Below are positions 8,577 through 18,400 of a DNA stretch of 64,000 bases, one piece after another. Location of the stretch: contig NZ_RQPJ01000001.1 of the NCBI RefSeq assembly GCF_003957295.1, forward strand, positions 372,001-436,000, written 5' to 3'. Position 1 is the first letter of the stretch. Every line of letters starts with the position of its first letter. This DNA comes from Arenibacter aquaticus. GTDB taxonomy: Bacteria; Bacteroidota; Bacteroidia; Flavobacteriales; Flavobacteriaceae. The notes beneath the pieces are model-generated. The model saw only the letters and a program-made list of their open reading frames with translations, did no database searches and was not told the origin of the DNA. The translations under genes were made by a program, and so were the position numbers.

Positions 8577-11564
8577 ATGAACAATTTAAAGTTAACAGGG
8601 TTTCTCTTTTTCCTCTGGATACAAATTTTTGGATATGCCCAAGAAAGAATTCTCCCTTTCCAAAGTATTTCTTTTAAGGATGGCCTTTCCGATAATAGGA
8701 TTGGTGCAATTTTACAGGATAGTGCGGGCTTTATGTGGTTATCCACACAGTTAGGTATTGATAAATATGATGGCCAAGAAGTAAAAACATATTTTCTTCC
8801 CAATGAAAACAACCAAGTAAATTCATTAGTTCAAGACAAACGAGGTAGGATATGGGTTACGACCACTGGAGGTTTGTTTTATTTTAATATAGAATGTGAT
8901 CAATTTAAGCGCTACACCTCTTCGGATCCCTACATTAACAATATCTTGGAGGGGTACATTCCCAATGCACTGGCATTGGACTCCGGTGCCCTTTGGTGCT
9001 CTACCACCAACAGTGAAATCATCGTCTTATTTCCGTACGAGGAGAAAGCCGACGAGGTAATCAAAATGCCCAAAGCGACAGTTGACAAAGCTGCTATCAG
9101 TACTACCGATCTTTTACAGGATAAAAACGGGATTATTTGGGTAGGGACCAGTAATGGTGGTATATACGCCTATAAGAATTCCAAATTCATCAAGGCAAAT
9201 TTTCAAGGTAATAATGCCCACATCAACTCACTATCCATGGACCAATCTGGTCTCTTATGGATTGGAACCAATGGCAATGGCCTATTTAGCTACCATCCTA
9301 AAACCCAAACAACCCAACATTATTCCACCCGGGAATGGGATATAGCCAAGCGCATATCAAATAATTATGTTATTGACGTAATGGTAGACAGGGACAACAA
9401 TATATGGATAGGTACGGATGGAGGCGGACTAATCCTATATGAATCCAAGAACAACCGTTTCTTTACTTTTAAACAAAGCCCCTACACCAAGTACCCTATT
9501 GCGGACAATTCCATATTGAGCATCCACCAAGGAATAGATAATCTAATTTGGGTGGGTACGGTACACGGTGGGGCCAGTTATTTTAAATACTATGCCTCTG
9601 TAAGTCATATTCCAGGCCCCGATTTAGCATTTGACCAGATAGATGAACAAAGCTCTCAAATTTTAGAGGCAGACAATGGCGACCTATGGGTATCGGCCGG
9701 CAGAAATGGACTGCGAAGATACAATCCAAAAAGCGGGAAAGTCTCTGTCTTTAAGGACGACCCATCCCTGCAAGACGACCTTAACGGCAATAACGTGGTC
9801 TCACTGCTTCAGGATAACCGCAGTAGAATATGGATTGGGACCAACAATGGAGGGTTAAATATCTATGACCCCAACAAGAAAAGCTTTTTAGAGGCCCAGG
9901 ATCGATTTAACAACATGGCCATATTTGCCATGGAGCAAGATGTGTATGGAAATGTCTGGGTAGGCAGCAATACCGGCATTAGAATATACAATGCCAATTT
10001 AAAAATTATCAACCATTTTAATTTAGATAATACCCCCAATCTTAATTCTAACTTCATTACCAGTTTATACAAAGATATTAAGGGCGATATGTGGGTAGGC
10101 ACCAATTTAGGATTAAACGTTTTCAAGAAAGATACCGTGCTCTCTTACATTTCCGATAAAAGCGATCCCAACTCCCTTAGCAGTAACCGAATTAGAGCCA
10201 TCACTGAAGACGACGATCTCTCTGTACTTATTGGTACTTATGGCCATGGATTGATGAGGTATCACAGAACCAAGGATGCATTTACCAGGATTGGCAAGAA
10301 AGATGGATTGGAAGCCAGTATTATTGGTGGGATATTTCTGGATAAGGACAAAAACGTATGGTGCAGCACCAACTTAGGACTTAGCAAGATATCTCAGGAT
10401 GGTAGCATAGATAACTTTGGAATACATCATGGAATCCAGGCCTATAGTGGAGGGAGTGCCATTATCAACAAGGACAACTACATAATAATGGGAGGAAGAC
10501 TAGGGCTCACCTATTTTAACCCATCCGGGTTTAAAAAAAGTAATCCTGACACCCATAAGGTATTTTTCACTTCAGTAGATGTTATAGGCAAAAAAGGAAG
10601 CAGAGAAATTAACATTACCTCCAACAAAAATAAAACCATAACCTTAAACCCAGAGGACAATCTTTTATCTATCTATTTTTCAAGCTCGGATTACTGGAGC
10701 CCACAAAACAATTACGCCTATAAGTTGCTGGGATTAAACAACGAATGGCATTCCATTGGAAGCCAACAAGCACTAACTTTTTCCAATTTAAACCCAGGCA
10801 ACTACACCCTACAGGTTACCAATGCGGATAATTTTTCCTTAACTAGCAAATCATTGGCTTCTATCCATATTACTGTACTTCCATCCTTTTGGCAAAAATT
10901 CTGGGTAAAGGTACTAGTTGTTTTATTGGGTTTCCTCTTGGTATTGCTTTTTATCAGGATGCGCTTATCATCCGTAAAAAAACAACGGGAACAATTACAG
11001 TTACTGGTAGCTTCAAAAACCAAGGAAGTAAAGGCCCAGGAGGAAAAGGCCTACCAAAGTGAAATTGCCCTTTTGAAGATAGAAAAGAAACATCAGAAGT
11101 TAAGCCAAAAGAAGCTGATGGAAGAGCTCAATTTTAAAACGGAGGAACTTACCAATTACACCTTGAGAACTGTTCACAAAAACAACCTTTTAACCCAAAT
11201 AAAGGACAATTTGCTCAATGAGACCAAAGCAAGCAATCCTAATAAAAGCAATTTAAAGAAGATTATCGGACTTATAGACGACAGTTTAATGCTGGATGAA
11301 GATTGGGAAAACTTTTATCACCTTTTTAATCAGATTCACACCACCTTTATAAAGAGTCTAAAAGATTACTGCCCTCAGCTCAGCGATAGGGAAATTAGAT
11401 TATGCGCTCTAATCAAGCTCAACTTTAAATCCCAACACATTGCCACGCTCTTTGGCATTTCATTGAGTTCGGTTAAAGTGGCACGGCACAGGCTTCGAAA
11501 AAAATTAAAAATAAAGGAAAGTGAAAATTTTGAAGATTTTTTTGAATCTTTAATAAGCCAATGA
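8577..11564 (+). CDS. Membrane-spanning two-propeller sensor with LuxR-type DNA-binding domain
   Basis: This 995-residue protein has a signal sequence or N-terminal anchor (residues 1-21), then at least twelve Reg_prop beta-propeller repeats of the form DxxGxxWxGTxxG(G)L (about 30-650), consistent with two seven-bladed propellers in the periplasm. A Y_Y_Y-type domain follows (about 680-765). One membrane span is at 777-794, then a coiled coil (about 800-860), and the protein ends in a helix-turn-helix of the LuxR/GerE type (about 931-985, with LSDREIRLCALI and SVKVARHRLRKKLKI). It has no histidine-kinase or receiver domain, so it is a one-component relative of the hybrid two-component PUL regulators. 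It is divergent from the susCD pair, which it probably activates when a periplasmic sugar fragment binds. Confidence 0.88.
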   Translation: MNNLKLTGFLFFLWIQIFGYAQERILPFQSISFKDGLSDNRIGAILQDSAGFMWLSTQLGIDKYDGQEVKTYFLPNENNQVNSLVQDKRGRIWVTTTGGLFYFNIECDQFKRYTSSDPYINNILEGYIPNALALDSGALWCSTTNSEIIVLFPYEEKADEVIKMPKATVDKAAISTTDLLQDKNGIIWVGTSNGGIYAYKNSKFIKANFQGNNAHINSLSMDQSGLLWIGTNGNGLFSYHPKTQTTQHYSTREWDIAKRISNNYVIDVMVDRDNNIWIGTDGGGLILYESKNNRFFTFKQSPYTKYPIADNSILSIHQGIDNLIWVGTVHGGASYFKYYASVSHIPGPDLAFDQIDEQSSQILEADNGDLWVSAGRNGLRRYNPKSGKVSVFKDDPSLQDDLNGNNVVSLLQDNRSRIWIGTNNGGLNIYDPNKKSFLEAQDRFNNMAIFAMEQDVYGNVWVGSNTGIRIYNANLKIINHFNLDNTPNLNSNFITSLYKDIKGDMWVGTNLGLNVFKKDTVLSYISDKSDPNSLSSNRIRAITEDDDLSVLIGTYGHGLMRYHRTKDAFTRIGKKDGLEASIIGGIFLDKDKNVWCSTNLGLSKISQDGSIDNFGIHHGIQAYSGGSAIINKDNYIIMGGRLGLTYFNPSGFKKSNPDTHKVFFTSVDVIGKKGSREINITSNKNKTITLNPEDNLLSIYFSSSDYWSPQNNYAYKLLGLNNEWHSIGSQQALTFSNLNPGNYTLQVTNADNFSLTSKSLASIHITVLPSFWQKFWVKVLVVLLGFLLVLLFIRMRLSSVKKQREQLQLLVASKTKEVKAQEEKAYQSEIALLKIEKKHQKLSQKKLMEELNFKTEELTNYTLRTVHKNNLLTQIKDNLLNETKASNPNKSNLKKIIGLIDDSLMLDEDWENFYHLFNQIHTTFIKSLKDYCPQLSDREIRLCALIKLNFKSQHIATLFGISLSSVKVARHRLRKKLKIKESENFEDFFESLISQ

Positions 11565-12003
11565 TCATATAGGCCATGATCCAAGGACTTATTTTGTAAG
11601 GCGGATTTCATAATTGGAATACACTATCCCATAGTTTGTACTTTTCCCTTTTTTTTACATCGCCCAAATCCATAGCATCATCCAAACCGAATCTGGATTT
11701 GACAGCAAATCATCGCTATGACAAAAAATACCCCAAAAAAGCCTTCTACAGACCTACTAGGCCCTAAGGCTGGTTTAGATATAAAACCCGTCATAGCTTA
11801 AAATGAACCATAGGACACTGCCCCCTTTAAACGTTTTTTTGCTAAATTAGAAGCATAGGCAGACACACAACACTTTGAGCAGAGCTTACCAATAAATAGG
11901 CAGACAAGTGTACATAGGTGTCCGATAGCCATTATTTACCATGGCTCAAAGGCCAAGATAGTAATTACCCATGTGCATGACCTTCTTTAAAAATCTAACA
12001 AAA
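11565..12003. other. Intergenic region, weak hairpins only
   Basis: No gene is apparent. A short perfect inverted repeat, GATCAT/ATGATC with a 7-base loop (11563-11581), overlaps the stop codon of the regulator gene but lacks a T run. At 11735-11771 the minus strand could form AGCCTT/AAGGCT followed by six T, a weak terminator with no minus-strand gene in front of it. Confidence 0.4.
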
Positions 12004-12864
12004 ATGTATAGAATTCCTTTTGGGGCTATATACAAAATTGCCTTGTCCTTAATTTGTTTTGTCTTTACCACCTCGGGAACAATAAACGCCCAAAAGCTCC
12101 CGCTACCTTTGCCAGGAAAAAATGCCATTTCGGGCAGTGCTTTTAAGAACAGGATTGAAAATCTCAGCCTAGAAGAAAGGGAAGAGGAAATATTCCAGCA
12201 AATAATCAACGGCAATATACCGTCCTTTATACGAGGCTTGGTTCCCATTACCTTTTCCAGTTCCATCAACAATGTTAACTATACAGTGACCTACCATGTA
12301 ATTCCCGATTATCTGGCCGTTGGTTCGGACTCCGATTATTTTATCATCCCCATGACCCCTAATATGGCACAAAAAATTGCGAACGCCATCCATTTTACAC
12401 TTCCTACAAAAAAAATGGTAGATCAAATTTGGAGCAACGCCTCGGTAAAACTGGCTCCCTCCCCTATTCCTCCCAGTCCAAAAATGACTACTGTTCCGGT
12501 TATGTGGGAACATAATACCAGATTAAAAGAGCAAAGAAAAAAAGCTCTTAAACAAGCCCCTTTGGGAGCTTTGGTGGCCGGACACAAAAAAGATGTTATC
12601 ATCTCTAACAAAATCCACGAAAACTCCTCCAAACCAGTTGTCATATACGGCTGGCATTACCAAAATGGCACTCCTATCCAACCAGTCTATGCTGGTCATA
12701 GTGATACGTATGCCGATTACAGTCACGGAATCCGTTTGGTACAGGACAGTGTCTTGATCAACAATCAAGTCGACCTCATTTCAAATATACTTCAAGATGA
12801 TGATAAATGTACTTTGTTTAGTGATGAAGGAGTAATAGCGAAACCGTTTTATCCATTAAAGTGA
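12004..12864 (+). CDS. Secreted protein of unknown function
   Basis: I do not recognise this 286-residue protein. A clear signal peptide (about residues 1-30, ending INAQ) predicts export to the periplasm or beyond, and there is no lipobox. The mature part has a Pro-rich stretch (SPIPPSP) and then a C-terminal half dense in His and aromatic residues: VAGHKKDVII, VVIYGWHYQNG, PIQPVYAGHSDTYADYSHG. The spacing of these His, Asp and Tyr residues looks like an active site or metal site, but no named motif fits. The ATG at 12004 is preferred; in-frame ATGs at 11971 and 11977 would put a short polar leader before the signal peptide. The gene stands alone, 440 bases after the regulator. Confidence 0.75.
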   Translation: MYRIPFGAIYKIALSLICFVFTTSGTINAQKLPLPLPGKNAISGSAFKNRIENLSLEEREEEIFQQIINGNIPSFIRGLVPITFSSSINNVNYTVTYHVIPDYLAVGSDSDYFIIPMTPNMAQKIANAIHFTLPTKKMVDQIWSNASVKLAPSPIPPSPKMTTVPVMWEHNTRLKEQRKKALKQAPLGALVAGHKKDVIISNKIHENSSKPVVIYGWHYQNGTPIQPVYAGHSDTYADYSHGIRLVQDSVLINNQVDLISNILQDDDKCTLFSDEGVIAKPFYPLK

Positions 12865-12990
12865 ATAAAGACATGAATTTACGATATTTCAATTTCTTAA
12901 ATTGAGACTCGAGACTACTTATTGAATAATTATCTAAAACCTATCAATATTAGGCTCCCCTAAACTCTTTATGCACGCTAAAAAAATTCA

Positions 12991-13476
12991 TTAGTAAAGA
13001 TAGGGATAGTATTCCGTGCGCGGTGCCTTTACCTTATACTGGGATTGAAGAAAAGTAACCAGGTCAATAAGCTCTTGTACTGTCATAATTTCATTGTACA
13101 CCCTCATCTTTGAGATTCCCGAATTGGTGGTTTCATTGGTATTTTTGCGCATATAGCGTCTTGCAATCTTGTGGGTAGGGTTAATTACTGAGGTAACCAA
13201 TTCCCCGTATGATTTCTGCTTGGTCGATACACCGCCCAGTTCTATTTTGAGCGTATCGGCACCACCTTCCCATTCAATTCCGGCAATGCTATGACATTCA
13301 TTGCAGGACAAACTCTTATAGGTCGTCTTTCCCCTTTCAACATCACCTTCTGGCAAACCAAATCCTTGTGCCTGCTCATTGCAACTGCTTAGGGACACAG
13401 CAACACTCAACCATAAGGAGAGCATCAGATATTTAGACCATTTCCACAATCTGTAATATGTATTTTCTCCAGACAT
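12991..13476 (-). CDS. Cytochrome c family lipoprotein
   Basis: This 161-residue protein has a hydrophobic N-terminal span, and a lipobox ending at Cys32 (SLSSCNEQ) suggests a membrane-anchored lipoprotein facing the periplasm. One c-type haem site, CNECH, is at residues 58-62. Candidate Met ligands sit near the C-terminal helix (SKMRVYNEIMTVQELIDLVTFL), as in small mono-haem cytochromes. It likely carries electrons in the respiratory chain, but the partner is unknown. It has its own promoter (13529-13558) and no operon partner. Confidence 0.85.
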   Translation of the reverse strand: MSGENTYYRLWKWSKYLMLSLWLSVAVSLSSCNEQAQGFGLPEGDVERGKTTYKSLSCNECHSIAGIEWEGGADTLKIELGGVSTKQKSYGELVTSVINPTHKIARRYMRKNTNETTNSGISKMRVYNEIMTVQELIDLVTFLQSQYKVKAPRTEYYPYLY

Positions 13477-13528
13477 AAATGTTCTTTTTAATTATTAAAT
13501 GCTGTTCAATTATAATAATATCCAAGAA

Positions 13529-13558
13529 CAAAGCTAAAGATGAAGAACGACGAGACAA
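13529..13558 (-). promoter_or_regulatory. Promoter of the cytochrome c gene
   Basis: On the minus strand TTG (13558-13556), a 19-base spacer and TAGCTTTG (13536-13529) give a full match to the Bacteroidota promoter consensus. It lies about 53 bases before the start codon. Confidence 0.75.
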
Positions 13559-13679
13559 ATGACCTAAATCATTACGGTCATATAATAATCAAATACCCAG
13601 AAAATGAACTTGATCCCACAACAATTGGTCATGATCCCGGACTTGCACCCTATAGATATCGCCCATGCTAGGCACACAC

Positions 13680-13711
13680 AAAAAAAGCCCTCAACTTGCG
13701 TTGAAGGCTTT
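13680..13711 (-). terminator. Intrinsic terminator of tRNA-Asp
   Basis: A 12-bp stem (arms 13684-13695 and 13700-13711, one wobble) closes a GCAA tetraloop on the minus strand and is followed by seven T. It begins four bases after the tRNA 3' end. Confidence 0.9.
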
Positions 13712-13714
13712 TAG

Positions 13715-13788
13715 CGGTCCGGACGGGACTCGAACCCGCGACCCCCTGCGTGACAGGCAGGTATTCTAACCAACTGAACTACCGAACC
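13715..13788 (-). tRNA. tRNA-Asp (anticodon GTC)
   Basis: The 74-nt cloverleaf has the acceptor arm GGTTCGG/CCGGACC with one G-U pair and discriminator G. The D arm contains AGTTCAGTTGGTTAGA, the anticodon loop CTGTCAC gives anticodon GTC, and the T arm has GGTTCGAGTCC. The CCA end is not encoded. A consensus promoter and an intrinsic terminator flank it, so it is a single-tRNA transcription unit. Confidence 0.97.
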
Positions 13789-13805
13789 GTGGCGTTTAGC
13801 GAGTG

Positions 13806-13835
13806 CAAATATACACTCCTTATTTAATTGCGCAA
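13806..13835 (-). promoter_or_regulatory. Promoter of tRNA-Asp
   Basis: TTG (13835-13833), a 19-base spacer and TATATTTG (13813-13806) on the minus strand match the consensus exactly. Transcription would start about 10 bases before the tRNA 5' end. Confidence 0.85.
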
Positions 13836-13863
13836 ACATTTTTTGCAAAAAAAATTCAAGTTT

Positions 13864-14793
13864 TTACATAAATTTTTGTCGCTCTACCATAAAGGTGTTC
13901 ATTATCAAGGCAAAACGCTCTTTTACATCCACCTCCACATATTTAATTTTATACTGGGCACATTTTAATCTGAGTGCACTAAAGTAATCTGCAACTTCCT
14001 TTTCATAGGCTTCTTTAACAGCATCGGCATAAAGATCTATATGTTTACCGGTCTCAACATCCAAAAAGCGTTTTGGGGTATTCTCAAAATTAAAGTTGAA
14101 TTCGGTTTCCTTGTCCATAACATGAAAGAGGATTACTTCGTGCTTGTTATACTTTAAATGCTGGAGCGCATCAAACAATTTCCCGTCGTCTTCAGAAGCC
14201 TGGAACATATCCGTAAACAGGACAATTAAACTTCTTCGTTTAATCTTCTCCGCAATCTGGTGCAAATAGGTATAGGTCTCCGTCTGCTGCGCAGGTTTTT
14301 TTTCCAGACTGATCTCATTTAATTTGGCCAATAACATCTGATGGTGCCTTTCACTGCTTTTTTCGGAAGTATAGTAATGGTACTGATCCGAGTAGACACT
14401 CAATCCCACAGCATCCCGCTGCCTTTTAAGAATGTTCATTAACGCTGCAATGGCCAACACCCCAAAGCCAATTTTATTTAGCTTATCCAGGCTTAGCTCG
14501 CCCACCTGCGGATAGTACATAGAAGCCGAATTATCCAAAATCATATGGCAGCGCAAATTGGTCTCCTCCTCATAGCGCTTGGTATACAATTTATCGGTCT
14601 TGGCAAACAATTTCCAATCTATATGTTTGGTGCTCTCTCCCTTATTATAAATCTTATGTTCTGCAAATTCAGCTGAAAAACCGTGAAAGGGACTCTTGTG
14701 GATTCCACTGATAAAACCCTCTACCACCTGATTCGCCAAAAGTTCCAAGTTTTGAAACAAGGCTGCCTTATGTAATTCTGACTGTAGGTTCAT
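13864..14793 (-). CDS. DUF58 domain-containing protein
   Basis: This 309-residue DUF58 protein has the family core GESTKHIDWKLFAKTDKLYTKRYEEE (about 52-77, given here as two adjoining parts: GESTKHIDWKLF and AKTDKLYTKRYEEE). A von Willebrand A-like segment follows with a MIDAS-type motif DNSAS (about 87-91). Such proteins are usually encoded beside MoxR AAA+ ATPases and membrane vWA proteins. Here no moxR gene is adjacent, which is unusual, and the partner may lie elsewhere. The function is probably in assembly or stress response at the inner membrane, but it is not established. Confidence 0.85.
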   Translation of the reverse strand: MNLQSELHKAALFQNLELLANQVVEGFISGIHKSPFHGFSAEFAEHKIYNKGESTKHIDWKLFAKTDKLYTKRYEEETNLRCHMILDNSASMYYPQVGELSLDKLNKIGFGVLAIAALMNILKRQRDAVGLSVYSDQYHYYTSEKSSERHHQMLLAKLNEISLEKKPAQQTETYTYLHQIAEKIKRRSLIVLFTDMFQASEDDGKLFDALQHLKYNKHEVILFHVMDKETEFNFNFENTPKRFLDVETGKHIDLYADAVKEAYEKEVADYFSALRLKCAQYKIKYVEVDVKERFALIMNTFMVERQKFM

Positions 14794-14889
14794 ACTGCTA
14801 AGATAACGAAGATATGGCCTGCATTATAAACAGAAGGTATAAAACCGTTCACTGGCAAACTGCAATTACCCCTATTAAAAACAGAGCAT

Positions 14890-14922
14890 AAAAAAATCCC
14901 GCCTGTTTCGCGGGATTTTTTT
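14890..14922. terminator. Bidirectional intrinsic terminator
   Basis: ATCCCGC/GCGGGAT with a 7-base loop is flanked by six A on one side and seven T on the other, so it can act on both strands. It lies 37 bases after the thioredoxin stop codon. Confidence 0.88.
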
Positions 14923-14958
14923 ATGTGTTATCCATTTTACTGGACAATGGTTAAACGC

Positions 14959-15276
14959 CTACAACAGGGCATCTATAGCATCGGTATAAACCTTTTTAGG
15001 GGATACACCCACCTGTCTGTTTACTATTTCCCCATCCTTGAAAACCAAAACAGTGGGGATATTTCTAACACCGTATTTAGCGGCAAATTCTTGGTTGGCG
15101 TCTACATCCACCTTACCAACAACGGCTTTACCGTCATACTCGCTGCTCACCTCTTCAATGATAGGACCTACCATTCTACAAGGACCACACCAAGCTGCCC
15201 AAAAATCCACTACTACCGGTTTATCACTTTTTAAAACTACCTCATCAAAGGTAGCATCTGTTATTTCTAATGCCAT
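14959..15276 (-). CDS. trxA: Thioredoxin
   Basis: This 105-residue cytoplasmic thioredoxin reduces protein disulfides using electrons from thioredoxin reductase. The active site WCGPC (Cys30 and Cys33) and the cis-Pro loop RNIPTVLVF are intact, and length and fold order are standard. A -7-like element, TAAATTTG on the minus strand, is at 15308-15301, 25 bases before the start codon. It is transcribed alone, between dnaE and a bidirectional terminator. Confidence 0.95.
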   Translation of the reverse strand: MALEITDATFDEVVLKSDKPVVVDFWAAWCGPCRMVGPIIEEVSSEYDGKAVVGKVDVDANQEFAAKYGVRNIPTVLVFKDGEIVNRQVGVSPKKVYTDAIDALL

Positions 15277-15431
15277 GTTCTATTTTTTTTAAATATTATA
15301 CAAATTTAGACAAATAATTTGCCTTTTCCTTACTATGGTTGTATTCGTTTTAGTTATGGTAATATTGACAATTCCTATTCTACCTTAATAACGGGGTCAT
15401 GGCCCTTATATTATTTAACATCCCATAACCG

Positions 15432-18400
15432 TCAATTTAACTTATATAGCACGTCTTGCTTATTCAGCTCTAGGAGCAATTCACTGGATATATGGATCTT
15501 TTGCTTTCTACTGGTCATATTTACCTTTATCTGTTCCTCCATCTCATATACCACAAAGCTAAGAGGATGGTTGCCTTGATGTGAGACCAAAGTGTCCTTC
15601 AACTCCAGAATATTCTCTTCCCTTAACTGGGCAATGTCTAACTTAATCGTGAGTTTTTTGGCAAAGGTTTCCATAACATCTTGCAGCATCATGATCATAT
15701 TAAACTGCATTCTTGGATCTCCCTTTTTACCGGTATCCCGATTTACCCATCCTTCACGTACAAACACCTTGACATATGCGAACGAATTGATCATTAGGAA
15801 ATGACGATATTTCAGATACTCTTCCCCAAACATTCTAAACTCAAAAGAATCGGTATAATCCTCCATGGTGAACATGGCCCAACCCTTGCCATTTTTTGAA
15901 ACCCTATGCTGCACATCGGTAATTACCCCAGCAAATGAAACTTCCCTGTTTACTATTGCCTCCAGATCGTTTAAATTGGAAAGACTGGCATTACAAAAGG
16001 CCTTTATTTCTGCATTAAAATCGTCCAATGGATGTCCGGAAATATAAATCCCCACCACTTCCTTTTCCCGGCGTAGCTTCTCCATGGTTCCCCATTCCTC
16101 ACAGGGTGGCACCACCGGCTCTGGTATCTGCACTTCACTGGCTTCCCCAAATAAACTCACTTGTGAGGAGTTTTCGTTCTCTTGAAATTTGGCACCGTAT
16201 TTCATGGCCTTTTCCAAGAATGTTATTCCATCGCCTTCCTCATAAAAATATTGCGCCCTATGGGTATCCCCAAAAGAATCGAAACCACCGGCTACCGCCA
16301 AGTTCTCAAAGGCCTTTTTATTGGCCGCCCTCAGGTCTATTCGCTTGGCCAGGTCAAAAACAGATTTAAAAGGACCACCTTCCTTTCTATTCTCCACAAT
16401 GGTTTCTACGGCACCTCGGCCTACACCTTTAACGGCTCCCATGCCAAAACGTACCGCACCGGCATCGTTAACAGCAAACTTGTAATAGGATTCATTAACA
16501 TCTGGCCCCAAAACGTCCAACCCCATCCGCTTACACTCCTCCATAAAGAAGGTTACCTGTTTTATATCGTTCATGTTATTGGACAGTACCGCAGCCATAT
16601 ATTCAGCTGGGTAATGGGCCTTACAATAAGCGGTCTGGTAGGCAATCCACGCATAGCAGGTAGAGTGCGACTTGTTAAATGCGTAGGCCGCAAAGGCCTC
16701 CCAATCCTTCCAGATCTTCTCTAACTTATCTACTGCATGTCCTTTTTTGGAAGCCTGTTCAATAAACTTCGGCTTCATCTTATCCAGAACATGCTTCTGT
16801 TTTTTACCCATTGCCTTACGCAGTACATCGGCCTCACCCTTTGTAAAATCTGCCAGCTTTTGGGACAGGAGCATCACCTGCTCCTGGTAAACCGTAATAC
16901 CGTAGGTTTCCGCCAAATACTCTTCACAGGCTTCCAGGTCATAAACAATCTCTTCCGTACCGTGTTTACGGGCAATAAAACTGGGTATGTACTCCATGGG
17001 GCCAGGCCTATACAAGGCGTTCATGGCAATCAAATCGGCAAAAACCGTAGGCTTTAGGGACCTCATATGTTTCTGCATCCCCGGAGATTCATATTGGAAC
17101 ACCCCAACCGTTTCCCCACGCTGGAACAGCTCATAGGTCTTTTGATCATCCAATGGAAAATTCTCCGGATCCAATTCCACCCCGTGTTTGGCCTTTACAA
17201 TTTTTACCGTATCCTTGATAAGGGTCAGGGTTTTTAAGCCCAAGAAATCCATTTTTAGCAGACCTGCACTCTCCACCACCGAGTTATCAAACTGGGTACA
17301 GTACATATCGGAATCCTTGGCCAAGGCCACCGGGACAAACTTGGTAATATCATCGGGGGTAATGATTACCCCACAGGCATGGATACCCGTATTCCTAACC
17401 GACCCCTCCAATACATAGGCCTGGTTAAGGGTTTCCGATTCCAGATCGTCCCCTTCAGAAATAGCCAACAGCTCGTTAATCTTCGCAATCTCCTCGCTAT
17501 TGAATTTTTCCTTTAGTTTTTTTTCATCGACCCCAATAATTTTTTTAAGCTTGGACATATTGGGAATCAGCTTTGCCATACGATCCGCATCGCCCAATGG
17601 CAGATCCAATGCCCTTGCGGTATCCCGGATAGAGGATTTTGCCGCCATGGTTCCATAGGTGATGATCTGGGCCACCTGGTTGGCGCCATATTTATCTATT
17701 ACATAGTCCATCACACGCCCACGACCCTCATCGTCAAAATCAATATCAATATCGGGCATGGACACCCGGTCCGGATTTAAAAAACGCTCAAAAAGGAGGT
17801 CGTACTTAATGGGATCCAGATTGGTTATCCATAAACAATAGGCAACGGCAGAACCAGCAGCAGACCCACGACCGGGGCCCACGGACACATCCATTTCACG
17901 TGCCGCCCTAATAAAATCTTCCACAATCAAAAAGTAACCAGGATAACCTGTCTTCTCTATTACCTTGAGCTCAAAATCCAATCGCTCATCTATTTCCGGG
18001 GTTATCTCACCATATCTTTTTTTGGCGCCCTCATAGGTAATATGGCGCAGGTATTTATTTTCCCCTCGTTTACCGCCATCTAGTTTATCCTCCTCAAACC
18101 GGAATTCCTCTGGAATATCAAAGGCCGGCAACAGTACATCACGGGCCAAGGTAAAGGTTTCTACCTTGTCTATTACCTCCTGTATATTGGTAATGGCCTC
18201 CGGAATATCTTTAAAGAGCTCCTTCATCTCCTCCGAGGACTTAAAGTAATACTCCTGGTTGGGCAAACCATATCTGTATCCACGACCACGACCAATTGGC
18301 GTAGCCTGTTTTTCCCCATCCTTAACACATAGCAAAATATCGTGTGCATGGGCATCTGCCTTTTCTTGGTAATAAGTATTGTTGGTAGCCACCAACTTTA

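Noticed and set aside
8577..11564. Annotation of the regulator as a hybrid two-component system with AraC output.
   Set aside because: No kinase or receiver motifs are present after the membrane span, and the C-terminus is LuxR-like.
11735..11771. Minus-strand hairpin with six T, possible end of a small RNA.
   Set aside because: The stem has only six pairs with a 20-base loop, and no minus-strand promoter was found before it.
14923..15292. Reading frames of 84-103 codons opposite thioredoxin.
   Set aside because: Antisense to a fully conserved trxA gene.
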